The notes: generated by a model from the sequence alone, not told the origin. A DNA stretch of 64,000 nucleotides from Arthrobacter sp. TPD3018 (GCA_003075315.1 QDFQ01000001.1:1469998-1533997); one strand, 5' to 3'. Positions 18,481 through 31,615 are shown, counted from the stretch's first letter. Numbers and translations are program-made.

Positions 18481-18535
18481 GCCGGGGGGTGTAGCCTGCC
18501 GGCCAGCATGGCTCCACCCCCCGGATCGCTGCAGC

Positions 18536-20008
18536 TTATCCTTCGAAATGCTCCGCAACGAGGCGGTCGAGCAGCTTTACACCATAACCCGTCGCGCCCT
18601 TGTCGTAGGTCGCGGCGGCCTTGTCGCTCCACACCATGCCCGCGATGTCGAGGTGCGCCCACTGTACACCCTCATCGACAAAACGCTGGATGAACTGCGC
18701 CGCGGTGATCGAACCGGCGCCCCGCGGGCCGACGTTCTTCATGTCGGCGATCGGGGAATCGATCAGCTTGTTGTACGTGTCCGACAGCGGGAAACGCCAC
18801 AACTTGTCCCCCGTCGCGGTGCCGGCGGCGAGCAGCTTGTCGGCGAGACCGTCGTCGTTGGAGAACAGGCCGCCATATTCGTTGCCCAGGCTGACGATCA
18901 TCGCGCCGGTCAACGTGGCGAGATCGATGATGGTCTTCGGCTGGAACGTCTTCTGCGTCCAGGTGATCGCATCACACAGTACCAGCCGCCCTTCGGCATC
19001 GGTGTTGAGGATTTCGATCGTCTGACCCGACATGGAGGTCACGACGTCACCGGGGCGCTGCGCGTTACCATCGGGCATATTCTCGACGAGGCCCATGACG
19101 CCGACGACGTTGACCTTCGCCTTGCGGCCGGCGAGCGCCTTCATCGTGCCCGCGACCGCGCCTGCGCCGCCCATGTCCCACTTCATGTCTTCCATGCCCG
19201 CGCCTGGCTTCAGCGAGATGCCGCCCGTGTCGAACGTCACGCCCTTGCCGACCAGCGCGAGGGTGGGATCGCCCTCGCCTGCGCCGTTCCACTTCAGCGC
19301 TAGAATGCGCGCATCGCGCACCGACCCCTGGCTCACGCCGAGCAAGGCGCCCATGCCATGTTCGCGCATCTCATCCTCGCCGAGGACAATGATCTCGAGG
19401 CCAAGACCCTCAACCGATTCGCGAACCTGCTCGACGAAGGTTTCAGGGTAGAGAATGTTGGGGGGCGCGGCGACGAGGTTCCGGGTAAGTTCGAGACCCT
19501 GCGTCACGGCGTCCTGCGCGGCCCATGCGGCATCGGTGCCGTCGGGTGCCCCGGCGATCGTCAGCGTGGTCAAGCTGACCTTCTGCTTGTCGGTGAGCTT
19601 GGTGCGATAGTGATCGTAGCGCCACGCGCGCTGCGCGGCGGCGGCGGCGAAGCGCGCCGCGGCCTGCGGGGTGGCGTCCACGCCACCAAGGTCGACGACC
19701 AACTCGGTCGCGCCCGACGTGAGCAACCGTGCGACCAGCGCGCCGCCGGCCTTGCTCCAGCCGGCTTCGTCGCCGGACCCTACGCCGACCAGGAGCAGCT
19801 GTGAGGCCTTACCGTCGTCAGCGACGAACAGCTCGACGATGGCACCTGCCTCACCGTCGAACCGCGCTGCCTTGGCCGCGGCATCGGCGACAGCCTGATG
19901 GCCTTCGCCCAATCCGCCCCATTGCGCGCGACCGGCAGCATCCTTGTCGATCGGAAGCGCCAGAATGGCGGGCGCGCTGGGCGCAGTGGAGGTGAAGGCG
20001 ATCTGCAT
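18536..20008 (-). CDS. pepA: Leucyl aminopeptidase (M17) PepA
   Basis: A 490-residue M17 aminopeptidase. The signature NTDAEGRLVLCDAI is present, as are GKGVTFDTGGISLKP and DMGGAGAV, which carry the two-metal-site Lys, Asp and Glu ligands. It removes N-terminal residues from peptides in the cytoplasm; in E. coli PepA also binds DNA at Xer recombination sites. The start at 20008 (MQIAFTST) has a GGAAAG site 8 nt upstream; an ATG 18 bases further up is in frame. It is first in the minus-strand pepA-holC-ndk-GNAT run and divergent from lptD. Confidence 0.95.
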   Translation of the reverse strand: MQIAFTSTAPSAPAILALPIDKDAAGRAQWGGLGEGHQAVADAAAKAARFDGEAGAIVELFVADDGKASQLLLVGVGSGDEAGWSKAGGALVARLLTSGATELVVDLGGVDATPQAAARFAAAAAQRAWRYDHYRTKLTDKQKVSLTTLTIAGAPDGTDAAWAAQDAVTQGLELTRNLVAAPPNILYPETFVEQVRESVEGLGLEIIVLGEDEMREHGMGALLGVSQGSVRDARILALKWNGAGEGDPTLALVGKGVTFDTGGISLKPGAGMEDMKWDMGGAGAVAGTMKALAGRKAKVNVVGVMGLVENMPDGNAQRPGDVVTSMSGQTIEILNTDAEGRLVLCDAITWTQKTFQPKTIIDLATLTGAMIVSLGNEYGGLFSNDDGLADKLLAAGTATGDKLWRFPLSDTYNKLIDSPIADMKNVGPRGAGSITAAQFIQRFVDEGVQWAHLDIAGMVWSDKAAATYDKGATGYGVKLLDRLVAEHFEG

Positions 20009-20169
20009 CTTTCGACTTTCCGGCAACGACTGTGACAGATGCCCGATCTAGGATCGCGGACGGTGAAGCACAACGATTGCAGGTGCGCATCAGGGGTGCG
20101 ATAGGCGGCAGACGTGCGGCGTCGATCAGGGCGAGGCCGCCATGTACGAAAAAGGGTGCCGGGATCATC

Positions 20170-22422
20170 GTGTTGCGTTTCGACCTACTGGCCGGCTGTG
20201 CGCTCGCCGCGACCCTGATCGCCGGATCGGCGCATGCGCAGGATCTGCAAAGCCGTCCCGTCGCGCCGCCATCCTCCAGCGATCCGGCTCTGTCTGCGCC
20301 CGGGGCCAAGCCCAATGATGCCGAGCAGGTGCAGTTCAGTGCCGGCAGCCTGGAATACGATACGAACACCGACATCGTCACCGCACTGACCGACGTCCGC
20401 ATGTTCCGGCAGGGCGATCGCCTGCGCGCCGACAAGGTCGTGTGGAACCGCAAGACGGGGCGCGTCGTCGCCACGGGCAATATTGCGGTCACCAACCCCG
20501 AAGGCGACGTCGCCTACGGCGATTCGATCGAGCTGACCGATTCGATGAAGGACGGCGTCGTCGAGAATATGCTCGTCGTGCTGGAGCAGGGCGGGCGCAT
20601 GGCGGCCGAGCGCGGGCAGCGCTACGCCGACGGCACGCTCCAGCTCGACAAGGCGGCCTATACGCCCTGTACGGTGACCAATCCGCAGGGCTGCCCCAAG
20701 GAACCGTCGTGGAAGATCACGGCGATCCGCATCACCTACCGTCGGGATCGCGAACGCGTGTATTTCGGTGGCGGCCAGTTTCATCTGTTCGGCCTGCCAG
20801 CGCTTCCCCTGCCCGCCTTCTCACTGCCGATCGGCGGCGGGGCAGAAAGTGGCCTGCTCGCGCCCGATTTCCAGCTCGATCGCGTCAACGGACTCGAACT
20901 GGTGGCGCCTTATTATTTCCGGCTGGCGCCACACAAGGGCCTGACGCTGACGCCGCACGTCTTCTCGGCCGTCTTGCCGATGATGGAGGCGCAATATGAG
21001 GCGCTGGGCACCAACGGCGCCTTCCGCATCACGGCCTATGGCACCGAAAGCCGGCGCAGCGACGATCTGGTGACGATTACCCCGACCGATACCGAGCGCG
21101 CCTTGCGCGGCTATATCGATGGCGTCGCCCGCTATCAGCTGTCCCCCTATTGGAGCATCAGCGGTTCGGTGCGCCTGGCGAGCGACCGCACCTTCCTGCG
21201 CCGCTACAATATCTCACGCGATGACCGGCTGCGCACGACAGCGTCGCTGGAGCGGATCGACCCCAATACCTATTTCGCGCTGACCGGCTGGTACGTGCAG
21301 TCGATGCGCGTCAACGATCCGCAGGGGACGCAGCCGATCGCGCTGCCCGAACTCGATTTTCGCAAGCGGATGGACCTTGCCGGTGGGCGCTTGCAGCTGC
21401 AGGCCAACACGCTCGCCCTTACCCGCACCGCCGGGCAGGATACGCAACGCGCGTTCGTCGCGGGCCAATGGGACCTTCGCCGCCTGACCAATTGGGGTCA
21501 GGAAGTGACCCTGACCGGCTATGCCCGGCTCGACGCGTACAACACGCAGGATACGCAGCTGACCAGCGTCGCGAGCTATCGCGGACTGGATGGGTTCCAG
21601 ACCCGCGCGATCGGCGCAGTGGCGGTGGATGTCAAGTGGCCGTTCGTCGGCAGCTTCCTGGGCGGGACGCAGCGCCTGACGCCGCGGGTGCAGATCGTCG
21701 GTGCGCCGCGGATTGCGAACCTTGCCGTCCCCAACGAGGATGCGCGGGCCGTCGACCTCGAGGATTCGAACCTGTTCGCGCTCAACCGCTTCGCCGGGTA
21801 TGATCGGTTCGAGGACAGCAGCCGGGCGACGTACGGCGCGGAATGGTCAGTCGCGCTGCCCGGCGCGACGCTGGATGCGGTGATCGGCCAGAGCTATCGC
21901 CTGTCGGAACGGCCGACCATCCTGCCGAGTGGTACGGGTCTGTCGGATCGCTTTTCCGACATCGTCGGCCGCACGACGCTCCGCATCCGCGATTTCGTAT
22001 CGATCACGCATCGTTACCGCCTCGACAAGGACGGGCTGGCCGTGCGCCGCAACGAGGTGGATGCGACGATCGGGTCGCGCTCCACCTATGTCATGGCGGG
22101 CTATCTGCGGCTCAACCGCAATATCTTCCCCGAAATCGAGGATTTGCAGGACCGCGAAGAATTGCGCCTTGCCGGCCGCGTCCAGTTCGCACGCTTCTGG
22201 TCGGCGTTCGGATCGACCGTCATCGATTTGACCGACCGCAACGAAGACCCGTTGTCGCTGTCCGACGGATTCGATCCGATCCGCCATCGTATCGGCGTGC
22301 AATATGAGGACGATTGCATCCGGCTGGGGGCGACGTGGCGCCGCGATTATCAGGATACGGGCGACGCGCGCTCGGGCAACAGCTTCCTGTTGACGCTGGC
22401 ATTGACCAACCTCGGTCGCTAA
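20170..22422 (+). CDS. lptD: LPS-assembly protein LptD
   Basis: A beta-barrel outer-membrane protein of about 750 residues that inserts lipopolysaccharide into the outer leaflet with LptE. After a signal peptide (LLAGCALAATLIAGSAHAQ) come an LptA-like jellyroll domain (about 45-190, with VRMFRQGDRLRADKVVWNRK) and a C-terminal barrel. CTVTNPQGCPKEPSW and the late EDDCIRLG carry the cysteines expected for its disulfides. No ATG fits: the likely start is GTG at 20170 or TTG at 20173, with a weak GGGA site. It begins the lptD-surA-pdxA-rsmA operon. Confidence 0.93.
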   Translation: MLRFDLLAGCALAATLIAGSAHAQDLQSRPVAPPSSSDPALSAPGAKPNDAEQVQFSAGSLEYDTNTDIVTALTDVRMFRQGDRLRADKVVWNRKTGRVVATGNIAVTNPEGDVAYGDSIELTDSMKDGVVENMLVVLEQGGRMAAERGQRYADGTLQLDKAAYTPCTVTNPQGCPKEPSWKITAIRITYRRDRERVYFGGGQFHLFGLPALPLPAFSLPIGGGAESGLLAPDFQLDRVNGLELVAPYYFRLAPHKGLTLTPHVFSAVLPMMEAQYEALGTNGAFRITAYGTESRRSDDLVTITPTDTERALRGYIDGVARYQLSPYWSISGSVRLASDRTFLRRYNISRDDRLRTTASLERIDPNTYFALTGWYVQSMRVNDPQGTQPIALPELDFRKRMDLAGGRLQLQANTLALTRTAGQDTQRAFVAGQWDLRRLTNWGQEVTLTGYARLDAYNTQDTQLTSVASYRGLDGFQTRAIGAVAVDVKWPFVGSFLGGTQRLTPRVQIVGAPRIANLAVPNEDARAVDLEDSNLFALNRFAGYDRFEDSSRATYGAEWSVALPGATLDAVIGQSYRLSERPTILPSGTGLSDRFSDIVGRTTLRIRDFVSITHRYRLDKDGLAVRRNEVDATIGSRSTYVMAGYLRLNRNIFPEIEDLQDREELRLAGRVQFARFWSAFGSTVIDLTDRNEDPLSLSDGFDPIRHRIGVQYEDDCIRLGATWRRDYQDTGDARSGNSFLLTLALTNLGR

Positions 22423-22505
22423 GCCGAAGTTCAGCTGCGACGGGGCAAGACGGGCCGCAAGGCCGTGCTGCGGCGCGCCCGCGCTTTTTGGGGTAACGGA
22501 ACGAC

Positions 22506-23873
22506 GTGACGCACAACATTCGACGCAATCTCCGCGGCAAGGCCGTGCGCCTGCTCGGCTGGACCGCGCTGGCCGCTTTCAGCACCGGCGCAATCGCGCA
22601 GACGGTCGCCGACCAGCAGGTGCCCGACACGAACCTGAACATCCCCGCAAACCTTCAGATTTTCGGCAAGCTCGACCCCAACGTCCGCAAGCCGACCGCG
22701 ATCGTCAACGACACGGTCATCACCGGCACCGACGTCGACCAGCGCCTGGCGCTCACCGTCTTCAACAATGGCGGCCGCACGCCTCCGCCCGACCAGATCG
22801 ACGAGTTCAAGCTCCAGATCCTGCGCCAGCTGATCGACGAGACGCTGGAAATCCAGGAGGCGAAGAGCGCCGAAATCACCGTGACGCAGGCCGAGCTCGA
22901 CCAAAGCGAGGCGGGCCTTGCGAAGCGGTTCAACATGACCGTGCCGCAGCTGCGCGTCGCGTTGCGCAAGGCGGGATCGTCGGAACGCTCGCTGCGCCGC
23001 GCCATCGAGGGCGAACTGGCGTGGAGCCGTTACCTGCGCCGCAAGATCGAGCCGTTCGTCAACGTCGGCGACGAAGAGGTCTCGGCGATCCAGAAGCGGA
23101 TCGAAGCATCGCGCGGCACCGAGGAATATAACCTCAAGGAAATCTACCTGAGCGCCAATGACGCGAATCGCGCGCAGGTGTTCGCCAAGGCCAAGCAGAT
23201 CATCGGCGAAATCCAGAAGGCGCAGCAGCCCTTCGAACTCTTCGCGCGCAACTATTCCGAAGCCTCGACGCGCGGTGTGGGTGGCGATCTCGGCTGGATC
23301 CGCCTCGTCACACTGCCGCAGCCTCTCGCCGAGGCGACGCAGCAGATGCAGGTCGGTCAGATCGCAGGTCCGATCGAGACGCCGGGCGGCTTCTCGATCC
23401 TGTACCTCACCGACAAGCGGACGATCGGTGCGGCCGATCCCCGCGATGCGAAGCTGAGCCTGAAGCAGCTGACCGTCGCCTTCCCGGCGGGTACGACGCA
23501 AGCGCAGGCCTCGGCGCGCGCCGCGACCTTTGCCAAGACGGTCCAGTCGATCCAAGGCTGCGGCACGGTCGAGAAGATTGCCGCCGGCATCGGTGCCGAA
23601 GTGGTCGACAACGATTCGATCCGCATCCGCGACCTGCCCGCGCCGCTGCAGGAAATCCTGCTGAAGATGCAGGTCGGCCAGGCGACCCCACCGTTCGGTT
23701 CGCCGACCGAAGGCGTGCGCGCGCTGGTGCTGTGCGGTCGTGACGATCCGCAGGCCTCGGTGGTGCCGGGTGCCGCACAGATCCAGGGTCAGCTGGAGCA
23801 GCAGCGCGTCAACTTGCGCGCGCAGAGCAAGCTGCGCGACCTGCGTCGTGACGCGGTCATCGAGTATCGCTGA
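22506..23873 (+). CDS. surA: Periplasmic peptidyl-prolyl isomerase/chaperone SurA
   Basis: A 455-residue SurA-like chaperone with a signal peptide (LLGWTALAAFSTGAIAQ), an N-terminal SurA domain (about 60-195, IVNDTVITGTDVDQRLAL) and a parvulin domain (about 205-310, with EIYLSAND, FARNYSEAST, GGDLGWI and GGFSILYLTDKR). A second, weaker parvulin-like segment follows to about 440. It escorts beta-barrel proteins such as LptD to the BAM complex, fitting its place right after lptD. Translation starts at GTG (22506) with a GGAAC site. Confidence 0.93.
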   Translation: MTHNIRRNLRGKAVRLLGWTALAAFSTGAIAQTVADQQVPDTNLNIPANLQIFGKLDPNVRKPTAIVNDTVITGTDVDQRLALTVFNNGGRTPPPDQIDEFKLQILRQLIDETLEIQEAKSAEITVTQAELDQSEAGLAKRFNMTVPQLRVALRKAGSSERSLRRAIEGELAWSRYLRRKIEPFVNVGDEEVSAIQKRIEASRGTEEYNLKEIYLSANDANRAQVFAKAKQIIGEIQKAQQPFELFARNYSEASTRGVGGDLGWIRLVTLPQPLAEATQQMQVGQIAGPIETPGGFSILYLTDKRTIGAADPRDAKLSLKQLTVAFPAGTTQAQASARAATFAKTVQSIQGCGTVEKIAAGIGAEVVDNDSIRIRDLPAPLQEILLKMQVGQATPPFGSPTEGVRALVLCGRDDPQASVVPGAAQIQGQLEQQRVNLRAQSKLRDLRRDAVIEYR

Positions 23874-23874
23874 T

Positions 23875-24870
23875 ATGACGAGCGGGGCGGCGCTGGCGAT
23901 CGCGATGGGCGACCCCGCGGGGGTCGGTCCGGAGATCATCGCCAAGAGCTGGGTGGTGCGCACGCTGCGCAGCCTGCCGCCCTTTGCGATGGTCGGCGAT
24001 GCCGGTGCCGTCGCGCGTGTGTGGGATGGCCCGATCGAGGTGATCGACGACATCGCCGCAGCGCCCGTCGTGTTCGATCGTGCGCTTCCGGTCCTGGCGA
24101 CTGAGCCCGCTGGAGACGTGGTACCGGGCACGGCCACGATTCCCGGCGCGCGGGCCGCGCTGAGCGCGTTGGAATGCGCGATCGCTCTCGCCCAACGTGG
24201 CGCGGCGAGGGCGTTGGTCACCGGACCGGTGTCCAAGGCGCAACTCTACGGCATCGGCTTTAATCAGCCGGGGCAGACGGAATTCGTCGCCGAACGCTGC
24301 GGCGTCGCGGCCGAGGATGCGGTAATGATGTTGGCGGGGCCGTCGCTGCGCGTCGTGCCGCTGACCGCCCATGTGCCGCTGGCTGCAGTGCCGTCGCTGT
24401 TGTCCATCGATCTGCTCGTGACGAAGGCGCGTACGACCGCGACTGCCCTGCGGCGCGACTTTGGCATTGCGGCACCACGCCTGGCTTTTGCCGGCGTTAA
24501 TCCGCACGCAGGCGAGAGCGGGACGATCGGGCGCGAGGAGATCGACATTCTGGAGCCTGCAATCGCGCAGCTCCGCGCCGAGGGCATCGACGCCACCGGG
24601 CCGTTCGCGGCGGACACGCTGTTCCATGCCCGCGCGCGCAAACACTATGATGCGGCCCTGTGCTGCTACCACGATCAGGCGCTGGTGCCGATCAAGACGC
24701 TCCATTTCGACGAAGGCGTCAACATGACGTTGGGTCTGCCGATCGTGCGAACCTCGCCCGATCATGGCACCGCGTTCAATCTGGCGGGCAGCGACCGGGC
24801 GCATCCCGGCGCGATGATCGCGGCGATCGCGATGGCGGGACAGGCGGCGGACCGGCGCGCTCGGGCATGA
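23875..24870 (+). CDS. pdxA: 4-hydroxythreonine-4-phosphate dehydrogenase PdxA
   Basis: A 331-residue metal- and NAD-dependent enzyme of pyridoxal-phosphate synthesis. Motifs are [14 protein letters not shown] at the N-terminus, [11 protein letters not shown], the metal-ligand [11 protein letters not shown] region, NPHAGESG and [13 protein letters not shown], and [18 protein letters not shown] at the end. It starts at the first ATG after surA, only 1 base past its stop. Its end overlaps rsmA by ATGA. The surA-pdxA-rsmA order is conserved in proteobacteria. Confidence 0.95.
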   Translation: MTSGAALAIAMGDPAGVGPEIIAKSWVVRTLRSLPPFAMVGDAGAVARVWDGPIEVIDDIAAAPVVFDRALPVLATEPAGDVVPGTATIPGARAALSALECAIALAQRGAARALVTGPVSKAQLYGIGFNQPGQTEFVAERCGVAAEDAVMMLAGPSLRVVPLTAHVPLAAVPSLLSIDLLVTKARTTATALRRDFGIAAPRLAFAGVNPHAGESGTIGREEIDILEPAIAQLRAEGIDATGPFAADTLFHARARKHYDAALCCYHDQALVPIKTLHFDEGVNMTLGLPIVRTSPDHGTAFNLAGSDRAHPGAMIAAIAMAGQAADRRARA

Positions 24871-25721
24871 GCGATGCGCCAGCAACCGGTGCGCCTGCGC
24901 CGGCCCTCCCCCCTTTGCGCGACGTCATCGCCCGGTACGGTTTGAGCGCCAGTAAGGCGCTGGGGCAGAATTTCCTGTTTGACGGGCAGTTGCTCGCCCG
25001 CATTGCGGCGGTGCCGGGCTCGTTGGCCGGTGCCGAGGTGCTGGAAGTCGGGCCTGGTCCCGGCGGCCTGACGCGGGCACTGCTGGCGACGGGGGCGCAG
25101 GTGACCGCAATCGAGCGCGATCGACGCTGTATTCCCGCGCTCGCTGAACTCGGTGAAGCCTATCCGGGCAAGCTGCGCGTCATCGAAGGCGACGCACTGG
25201 AGGTCGACACGCCGACGTTGTTCGCGGGGCGGCCGCACATCGTCTCGAACCTGCCCTATAATGTCGGCACCGCGCTGCTCGTCGGCTGGCTGACCAGCGA
25301 CTGGCAGCCGTGGTGGCAATCATGCACGCTGATGTTCCAGAAGGAGGTGGCGGACCGGATCGTCGCTGACGCCGGGGACGATGCCTATGGCAGGCTCGCG
25401 GTGCTGAGCCAGTGGCGCTCGACTGCGCGGATCGCGATGCCGGTGCATCGCTCCGCCTTCACGCCGCCGCCGAAGGTGATGTCGGCCGTCGTCCACATCG
25501 TGCCGGGCGAAGCGCCTGACGGCGTCGACGTGCGCGTGCTGGAACGGGTAACGGCGGCGGCCTTCGGCCAGCGGCGTAAGATGTTGAGACAGAGCCTGAA
25601 GGGCGTGCCGGGCGCGCTCGCCGCGCTCGAGCGGCTCGGCTTGGACGCTACCCGGCGGGCGGAAACGGTGAGCGTCGCGGAGTTCGTTGCCATTGCCCGC
25701 GAGGTCGGTGCCGGCGCTTAA
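24867..25721 (+). CDS. rsmA: 16S rRNA dimethyladenosine transferase RsmA (KsgA)
   Basis: A 284-residue methyltransferase that dimethylates A1518 and A1519 in 16S rRNA. It has [11 protein letters not shown], the SAM-binding [12 protein letters not shown] and AIERDRR, the catalytic NLPYNVGT, and FQKEVADRI followed by the C-terminal helical [11 protein letters not shown]. The ATG overlaps the pdxA stop. Its 3' end overlaps the convergent TPR gene by 4 bases, with no room for a terminator between them. Confidence 0.95.
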   Translation: MSDAPATGAPAPALPPLRDVIARYGLSASKALGQNFLFDGQLLARIAAVPGSLAGAEVLEVGPGPGGLTRALLATGAQVTAIERDRRCIPALAELGEAYPGKLRVIEGDALEVDTPTLFAGRPHIVSNLPYNVGTALLVGWLTSDWQPWWQSCTLMFQKEVADRIVADAGDDAYGRLAVLSQWRSTARIAMPVHRSAFTPPPKVMSAVVHIVPGEAPDGVDVRVLERVTAAAFGQRRKMLRQSLKGVPGALAALERLGLDATRRAETVSVAEFVAIAREVGAGA

Positions 25722-26218
25722 GGCTTGGCGGTCGCCGGCTTCGCGTCGTTCTGTGCCGTCGTTACCGGTGGACCCTTGGCGATCACCGCGGCGAGTTCGT
25801 TGGCCTCCGGGCAGGCGCCCTTGCACAGCGTGCGGATCTTGGCGAGGTTGCCCTTCGCCACCGCCACGGCGCCCTTCATCACCAGCGCTTCGCCCTGCCC
25901 GCGCAAGGCGGCGACATCGTTGGGCTCGAGCGTCAGCGCCTCGCGATACAGGCGGATCGCCTTGCCGGGCAGACCACGCGTTTCCGCGACCTGCGCCAGC
26001 GTGATGAACGCCTGACGGTTGCGGGGATCGACCGCGAGGGCGGTTTCGAGCAGGTCCGTCGCCTGGTCGAGGTTGCCCGCGGCTTTGGCGGAGCGTCCTT
26101 CGCTGAGCAATTGCAGCGACCGCGCGTCGATCTGGTCGTCGGGACGTTGGCCGCTAAGCGAGGTGGAGACGCAGACGAGGGTCAGCGCAGCGGCAAAGGC
26201 GACGGACGTAACGCGCAT
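25718..26218 (-). CDS. Secreted tetratricopeptide-repeat protein
   Basis: A 166-residue periplasmic TPR protein. A signal peptide ([21 protein letters not shown]) is followed by about three TPR units between residues 35 and 125 ([59 protein letters not shown]). A proline/alanine tail closes it. TPRs bind partner proteins; none can be named. A GGAG site lies 8 nt before the ATG at 26218. It is last in the guaB-RsmB-like-TPR run, 31 bases behind the methyltransferase. Confidence 0.84.
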   Translation of the reverse strand: MRVTSVAFAAALTLVCVSTSLSGQRPDDQIDARSLQLLSEGRSAKAAGNLDQATDLLETALAVDPRNRQAFITLAQVAETRGLPGKAIRLYREALTLEPNDVAALRGQGEALVMKGAVAVAKGNLAKIRTLCKGACPEANELAAVIAKGPPVTTAQNDAKPATAKP

Positions 26219-26249
26219 GAAGGTCTCCACGGGGGGCACGCCCCGAGGA

Positions 26250-27422
26250 CTAGCAGGCGCGGATCAGCCGCGCGACAAAAAATCCGTCGGTGCCATGGCT
26301 TGCCGGATCGAGCCGCAGGCCGGCACCGCTTGGGCTCCCCGCGGGTAGGTCGTGCGGTTCCGCGCGCCAGTCAGAATGATGCGCGAGGAAGGTCTCGACC
26401 TGCCCTGCCCCTTCGGCGTCAAGCAAAGAGCAGACGACGTACACCAACGCCCCGCCCGGTCGGACAAGCCCTGCCCCGACCTCCAGCACATGACGCTGCT
26501 GCTCGGCGAAACGGGCGAGCCGGTCGGCGGTGAGCCGCCACCGCGCCTCGGGGTTGCGGCGCCACGTACCCGTGCCCGAACAGGGCGCGTCGATCAGCAC
26601 GGTGTCGGCCGTGCCTGCCCAATCGGTCAGCGCTGCCGCCTCGCGCTTCGGATCGAGCAGGCGCGTTTCGACGATCGTCACGCCGGCCTTTTCGGCACGT
26701 GGCATCAGACGGGACAGTCGCGCCCGGTCGATATCGGTGGCGAGGATATGCCCCTCGTTACGCATCGCTGCAGCGAGCGCCAGCGTCTTGCCCCCCCCAC
26801 CGGCGCACAGGTCGACGATGCGCTCGCCGGGCTGAGCACGAGCGGCGAGGCTCACGATCTGGCTGCCGGCATCCTGTACCTCGATCTGCCCGGCATAGCC
26901 GTCGACGTTGGTGCCGGTTGGCAGGCGGAGCGCATCGGGCACGCCGGGGATCGGTTCGCCACTCAATGCCTGAGCTATCGACGCCGGGTCGGCCAGCAGG
27001 CGATTGACGCGCACGTCCAACGGCGCTCGGTCGATGAGGGCAGCCTGTTGATCGGGCGAGACGCCGGACGCCGACAAGGCTGCCGCAAGCCAAGACGGCA
27101 TGACACCGCTGGCCGCCATCTGTTCGTCCGCGGCGATCGGTGCCGGTCCGTGGGCGGAGCCATCAAACGTCGCGGCGACCGTGGCGTCGCTCGCCGCCAC
27201 CGACAGCATGGCGGCGCGGCCGGATGCCGGTACGTCCCCTGCTCGCCGGATTGCGGCATAGACGAGGTCACGCACCGCCCGCCGGTCCTTCGATCCGGCG
27301 TAGCGGCGCGTCGCGAAATAGCGCGCGATCAACGTGTCTGCCGCCGCGCCGCCGCTGCGCGCGGCGTCGATCACCGCATCGAGCAATTCGATCGCGGCCT
27401 GGGTGCGGGCGGCGGGCGTCAC
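26250..27422 (-). CDS. RsmB/NOP-family SAM-dependent RNA m5C methyltransferase
   Basis: A 390-residue RNA cytosine-5 methyltransferase. The N-terminal part (1-130) resembles the NusB/RNA-binding region; the Rossmann domain has [15 protein letters not shown] (SAM loop) and [10 protein letters not shown]. The two active-site cysteines are in [18 protein letters not shown] and [12 protein letters not shown]. The family modifies rRNA or tRNA; whether this is RsmB itself (m5C967 of 16S rRNA) is not certain. Translation starts at GTG (27422) directly after the guaB stop codon with no spacer, so it depends on coupled translation. Confidence 0.88.
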   Translation of the reverse strand: MTPAARTQAAIELLDAVIDAARSGGAAADTLIARYFATRRYAGSKDRRAVRDLVYAAIRRAGDVPASGRAAMLSVAASDATVAATFDGSAHGPAPIAADEQMAASGVMPSWLAAALSASGVSPDQQAALIDRAPLDVRVNRLLADPASIAQALSGEPIPGVPDALRLPTGTNVDGYAGQIEVQDAGSQIVSLAARAQPGERIVDLCAGGGGKTLALAAAMRNEGHILATDIDRARLSRLMPRAEKAGVTIVETRLLDPKREAAALTDWAGTADTVLIDAPCSGTGTWRRNPEARWRLTADRLARFAEQQRHVLEVGAGLVRPGGALVYVVCSLLDAEGAGQVETFLAHHSDWRAEPHDLPAGSPSGAGLRLDPASHGTDGFFVARLIRAC

Positions 27423-29998
<2,576 letters not shown>

Positions 29999-30002
<4 letters not shown>

Positions 30003-30451
30003 CGCTCGACACGATCGGCGGGGCCGGCGGTGCGTGGCTGATCGCCGCGCTGGCGCTCGGCATTGCGGAACTGCTGATCCCTGGCGTGTTCGCGATCTTT
30101 CTGGCGGCAGCCGCGGCGGTCGTGGGCGCGGTCGTGCTGGTGGTGCCGGATCTGCCGCTGCCCGCGCAGATCGCCGCCTTCGCCGTCTGGAGCGTCATCG
30201 CGGTGCTAGTCGGACGGCGCTGGTATCGCGACTTCCCCGTGTCGAGCAGCGACCCCAAGCTGAACGATCGGGCGGCGCGTATGATCGGCGAAGTCGTACT
30301 GGTCGACGTCGCGATCGGCGAGGCCGGCGGCCGGGTGCGAATCGGCGATGGCAGCTGGCCTGCGAGAGGAGCACATGCTGCGGTGGGGGAGCGTGTCCGC
30401 ATCGTTGCGGTCGACGGCGGCATGGTTACCGTCGAACAGGCGGGCGACTGA
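29999..30451 (+). CDS. NfeD-like membrane protein
   Basis: A 150-residue short-form NfeD protein. Hydrophobic segments at about 13-30, 35-52 and 55-72 are followed by an OB-fold domain (about 85-148) containing MIGEVVLVDVAIGEAGGRVRIGDGSWPA. Short NfeD proteins partner with the SPFH protein encoded just upstream; the C-terminal OB domain is thought to bind it. It starts at GTG overlapping the SPFH stop, so the two are made together. Confidence 0.9.
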
Positions 30452-30530
30452 TCGACGTTCTCCGCGCCATTCGTCGCATCCATCCCGATCGGCCCTGTCG
30501 GATCACGCGCGAACTGCTATATCTACACGC

Positions 30531-30971
30531 GTGACGCAGAGCATTCCGCATCAGTTTCCGGTTCCGATCGATCCGGCCGACATCGACTTCATGGGGCACG
30601 TCAACAACGCAAGCTATCTGAAGTGGGTGCAGGACGCCGTCGTCAGCCATTGGCAGAAGCTCGCGCCCGCCGATGCGGTCGCCGCTCACCTGTGGGTCGC
30701 GCTGAAGCATGAAATCACCTATCGCAAGCCGACGTTCCTCGGCGACGACGTGATCGCGACGGTATTGCTGGAAAAGGTACAGGGCGCACGCGCCTTCTAC
30801 GACACCGTCATCCGCCGTGGTGAAGAGGTGGTCGCCGAGGTGAAATCGAGCTGGTGCTGCCTCGATGCGGAAACGCTGCGGCCCGCGCGACTGGCGCGCG
30901 ATATCGTCGAGCGCTTCTTCCAGCTCGGCGAAGGCCCCCTACCCGCGACAGGTCTGGTCGAACGCCGCTGA
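30531..30971 (+). CDS. Acyl-CoA thioesterase, 4HBT hotdog family
   Basis: A 146-residue hotdog-fold thioesterase. The motif DFMGHVNNASYLKWVQDA is the classic 4HBT signature carrying the catalytic Asp, followed by ITYRKPTFLGDDVIATVLLE. Similar proteins hydrolyse 4-hydroxybenzoyl-CoA or short and medium acyl-CoAs; the substrate is not known here. The start is taken as GTG 30531 (MTQSIPHQFPVP), 79 bases after the NfeD stop. It is convergent with btaB, 7 bases from its stop. Confidence 0.87.
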   Translation: MTQSIPHQFPVPIDPADIDFMGHVNNASYLKWVQDAVVSHWQKLAPADAVAAHLWVALKHEITYRKPTFLGDDVIATVLLEKVQGARAFYDTVIRRGEEVVAEVKSSWCCLDAETLRPARLARDIVERFFQLGEGPLPATGLVERR

Positions 30972-30978
30972 CGATGGC

Positions 30979-31614
30979 TCAGGCGATCGTCGCCTCGCAA
31001 GCGTAACCACCCCATAGCGGCCTGGCATCGGCCTGTCGGTTGGCTTGTGTCGCAAGGCGCGTAACCTCTTCTGCCAGATCAGCGCGCGGCGTCACGTCGA
31101 AGTGGCGCAGCCAGGCAAGGAACGCCGTGCGCCACCAGGCGGGCCAGCCGACCTGCGTGCCGAAGTCCATCACCGCAAGGCGCCCGTTCGCTGCCGTTAC
31201 CGCCAGCCCTTGCTGCAGTGCGGCGCGCCATGGCGGGATCATCGACAGCGTATAGCTGAATAGGACCCGGTCGAAGCGCGCGAGGCCGAACAGCGCGACG
31301 GGATCGAAGTCTGCGGCATGGGCCTGCGCCAGCGTGATCCGACCGGACAGACCTGCCGCCGCAACCTTGGCACGCGCCGTCGTGAGCATCGCGGCCGAGA
31401 TATCGAGGCCATAGAAGCGCGCGTCCGGCCACGCCCGCGCCGCCCGGATCAGATTGCGTCCCGTTCCGCAGCCAACCTCCAGCACGGTCGCGCCCGGCTG
31501 AAGGTCCAGGCGATCGATCATCCGATCGCGCCCGAACAGATAATATTTGCGGGTCAGATCATAAATGTGGCGCTGGCCTGCGTAGATGCGGTCCATCCGC
31601 GCGGCGTGATCCAC
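30979..31614 (-). CDS. btaB: SAM-dependent methyltransferase, probable diacylglyceryl-homoserine N-methyltransferase BtaB
   Basis: A 211-residue class I methyltransferase with SAM loop VLEVGCGTGRNLI near residue 45, FYGLDISAAML and LFSYTLSMIPPW. It directly follows btaA, and the start GTG (31614) lies 1 base after the btaA stop; an ATG 18 bases in is an alternative. In Rhodobacter sphaeroides BtaB trimethylates diacylglyceryl-homoserine made by BtaA to give the phosphorus-free betaine lipid DGTS. The N-terminal MDRIYAGQRHIYDLTRKYYL fits BtaB-type enzymes that modify membrane lipids. The call rests on both the sequence and the operon. Confidence 0.82.
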   Translation of the reverse strand: MDHAARMDRIYAGQRHIYDLTRKYYLFGRDRMIDRLDLQPGATVLEVGCGTGRNLIRAARAWPDARFYGLDISAAMLTTARAKVAAAGLSGRITLAQAHAADFDPVALFGLARFDRVLFSYTLSMIPPWRAALQQGLAVTAANGRLAVMDFGTQVGWPAWWRTAFLAWLRHFDVTPRADLAEEVTRLATQANRQADARPLWGGYACEATIA

Positions 31615-31615
31615 C

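Noticed and set aside
22423..22505. Hairpin GCCGCA/TGCGGC followed later by TTTTT between lptD and surA
   Set aside because: The stem is only 6 bp and separated from the T-run by a further GC-rich stretch; lptD and surA are expected to be co-transcribed, so I do not call a terminator.
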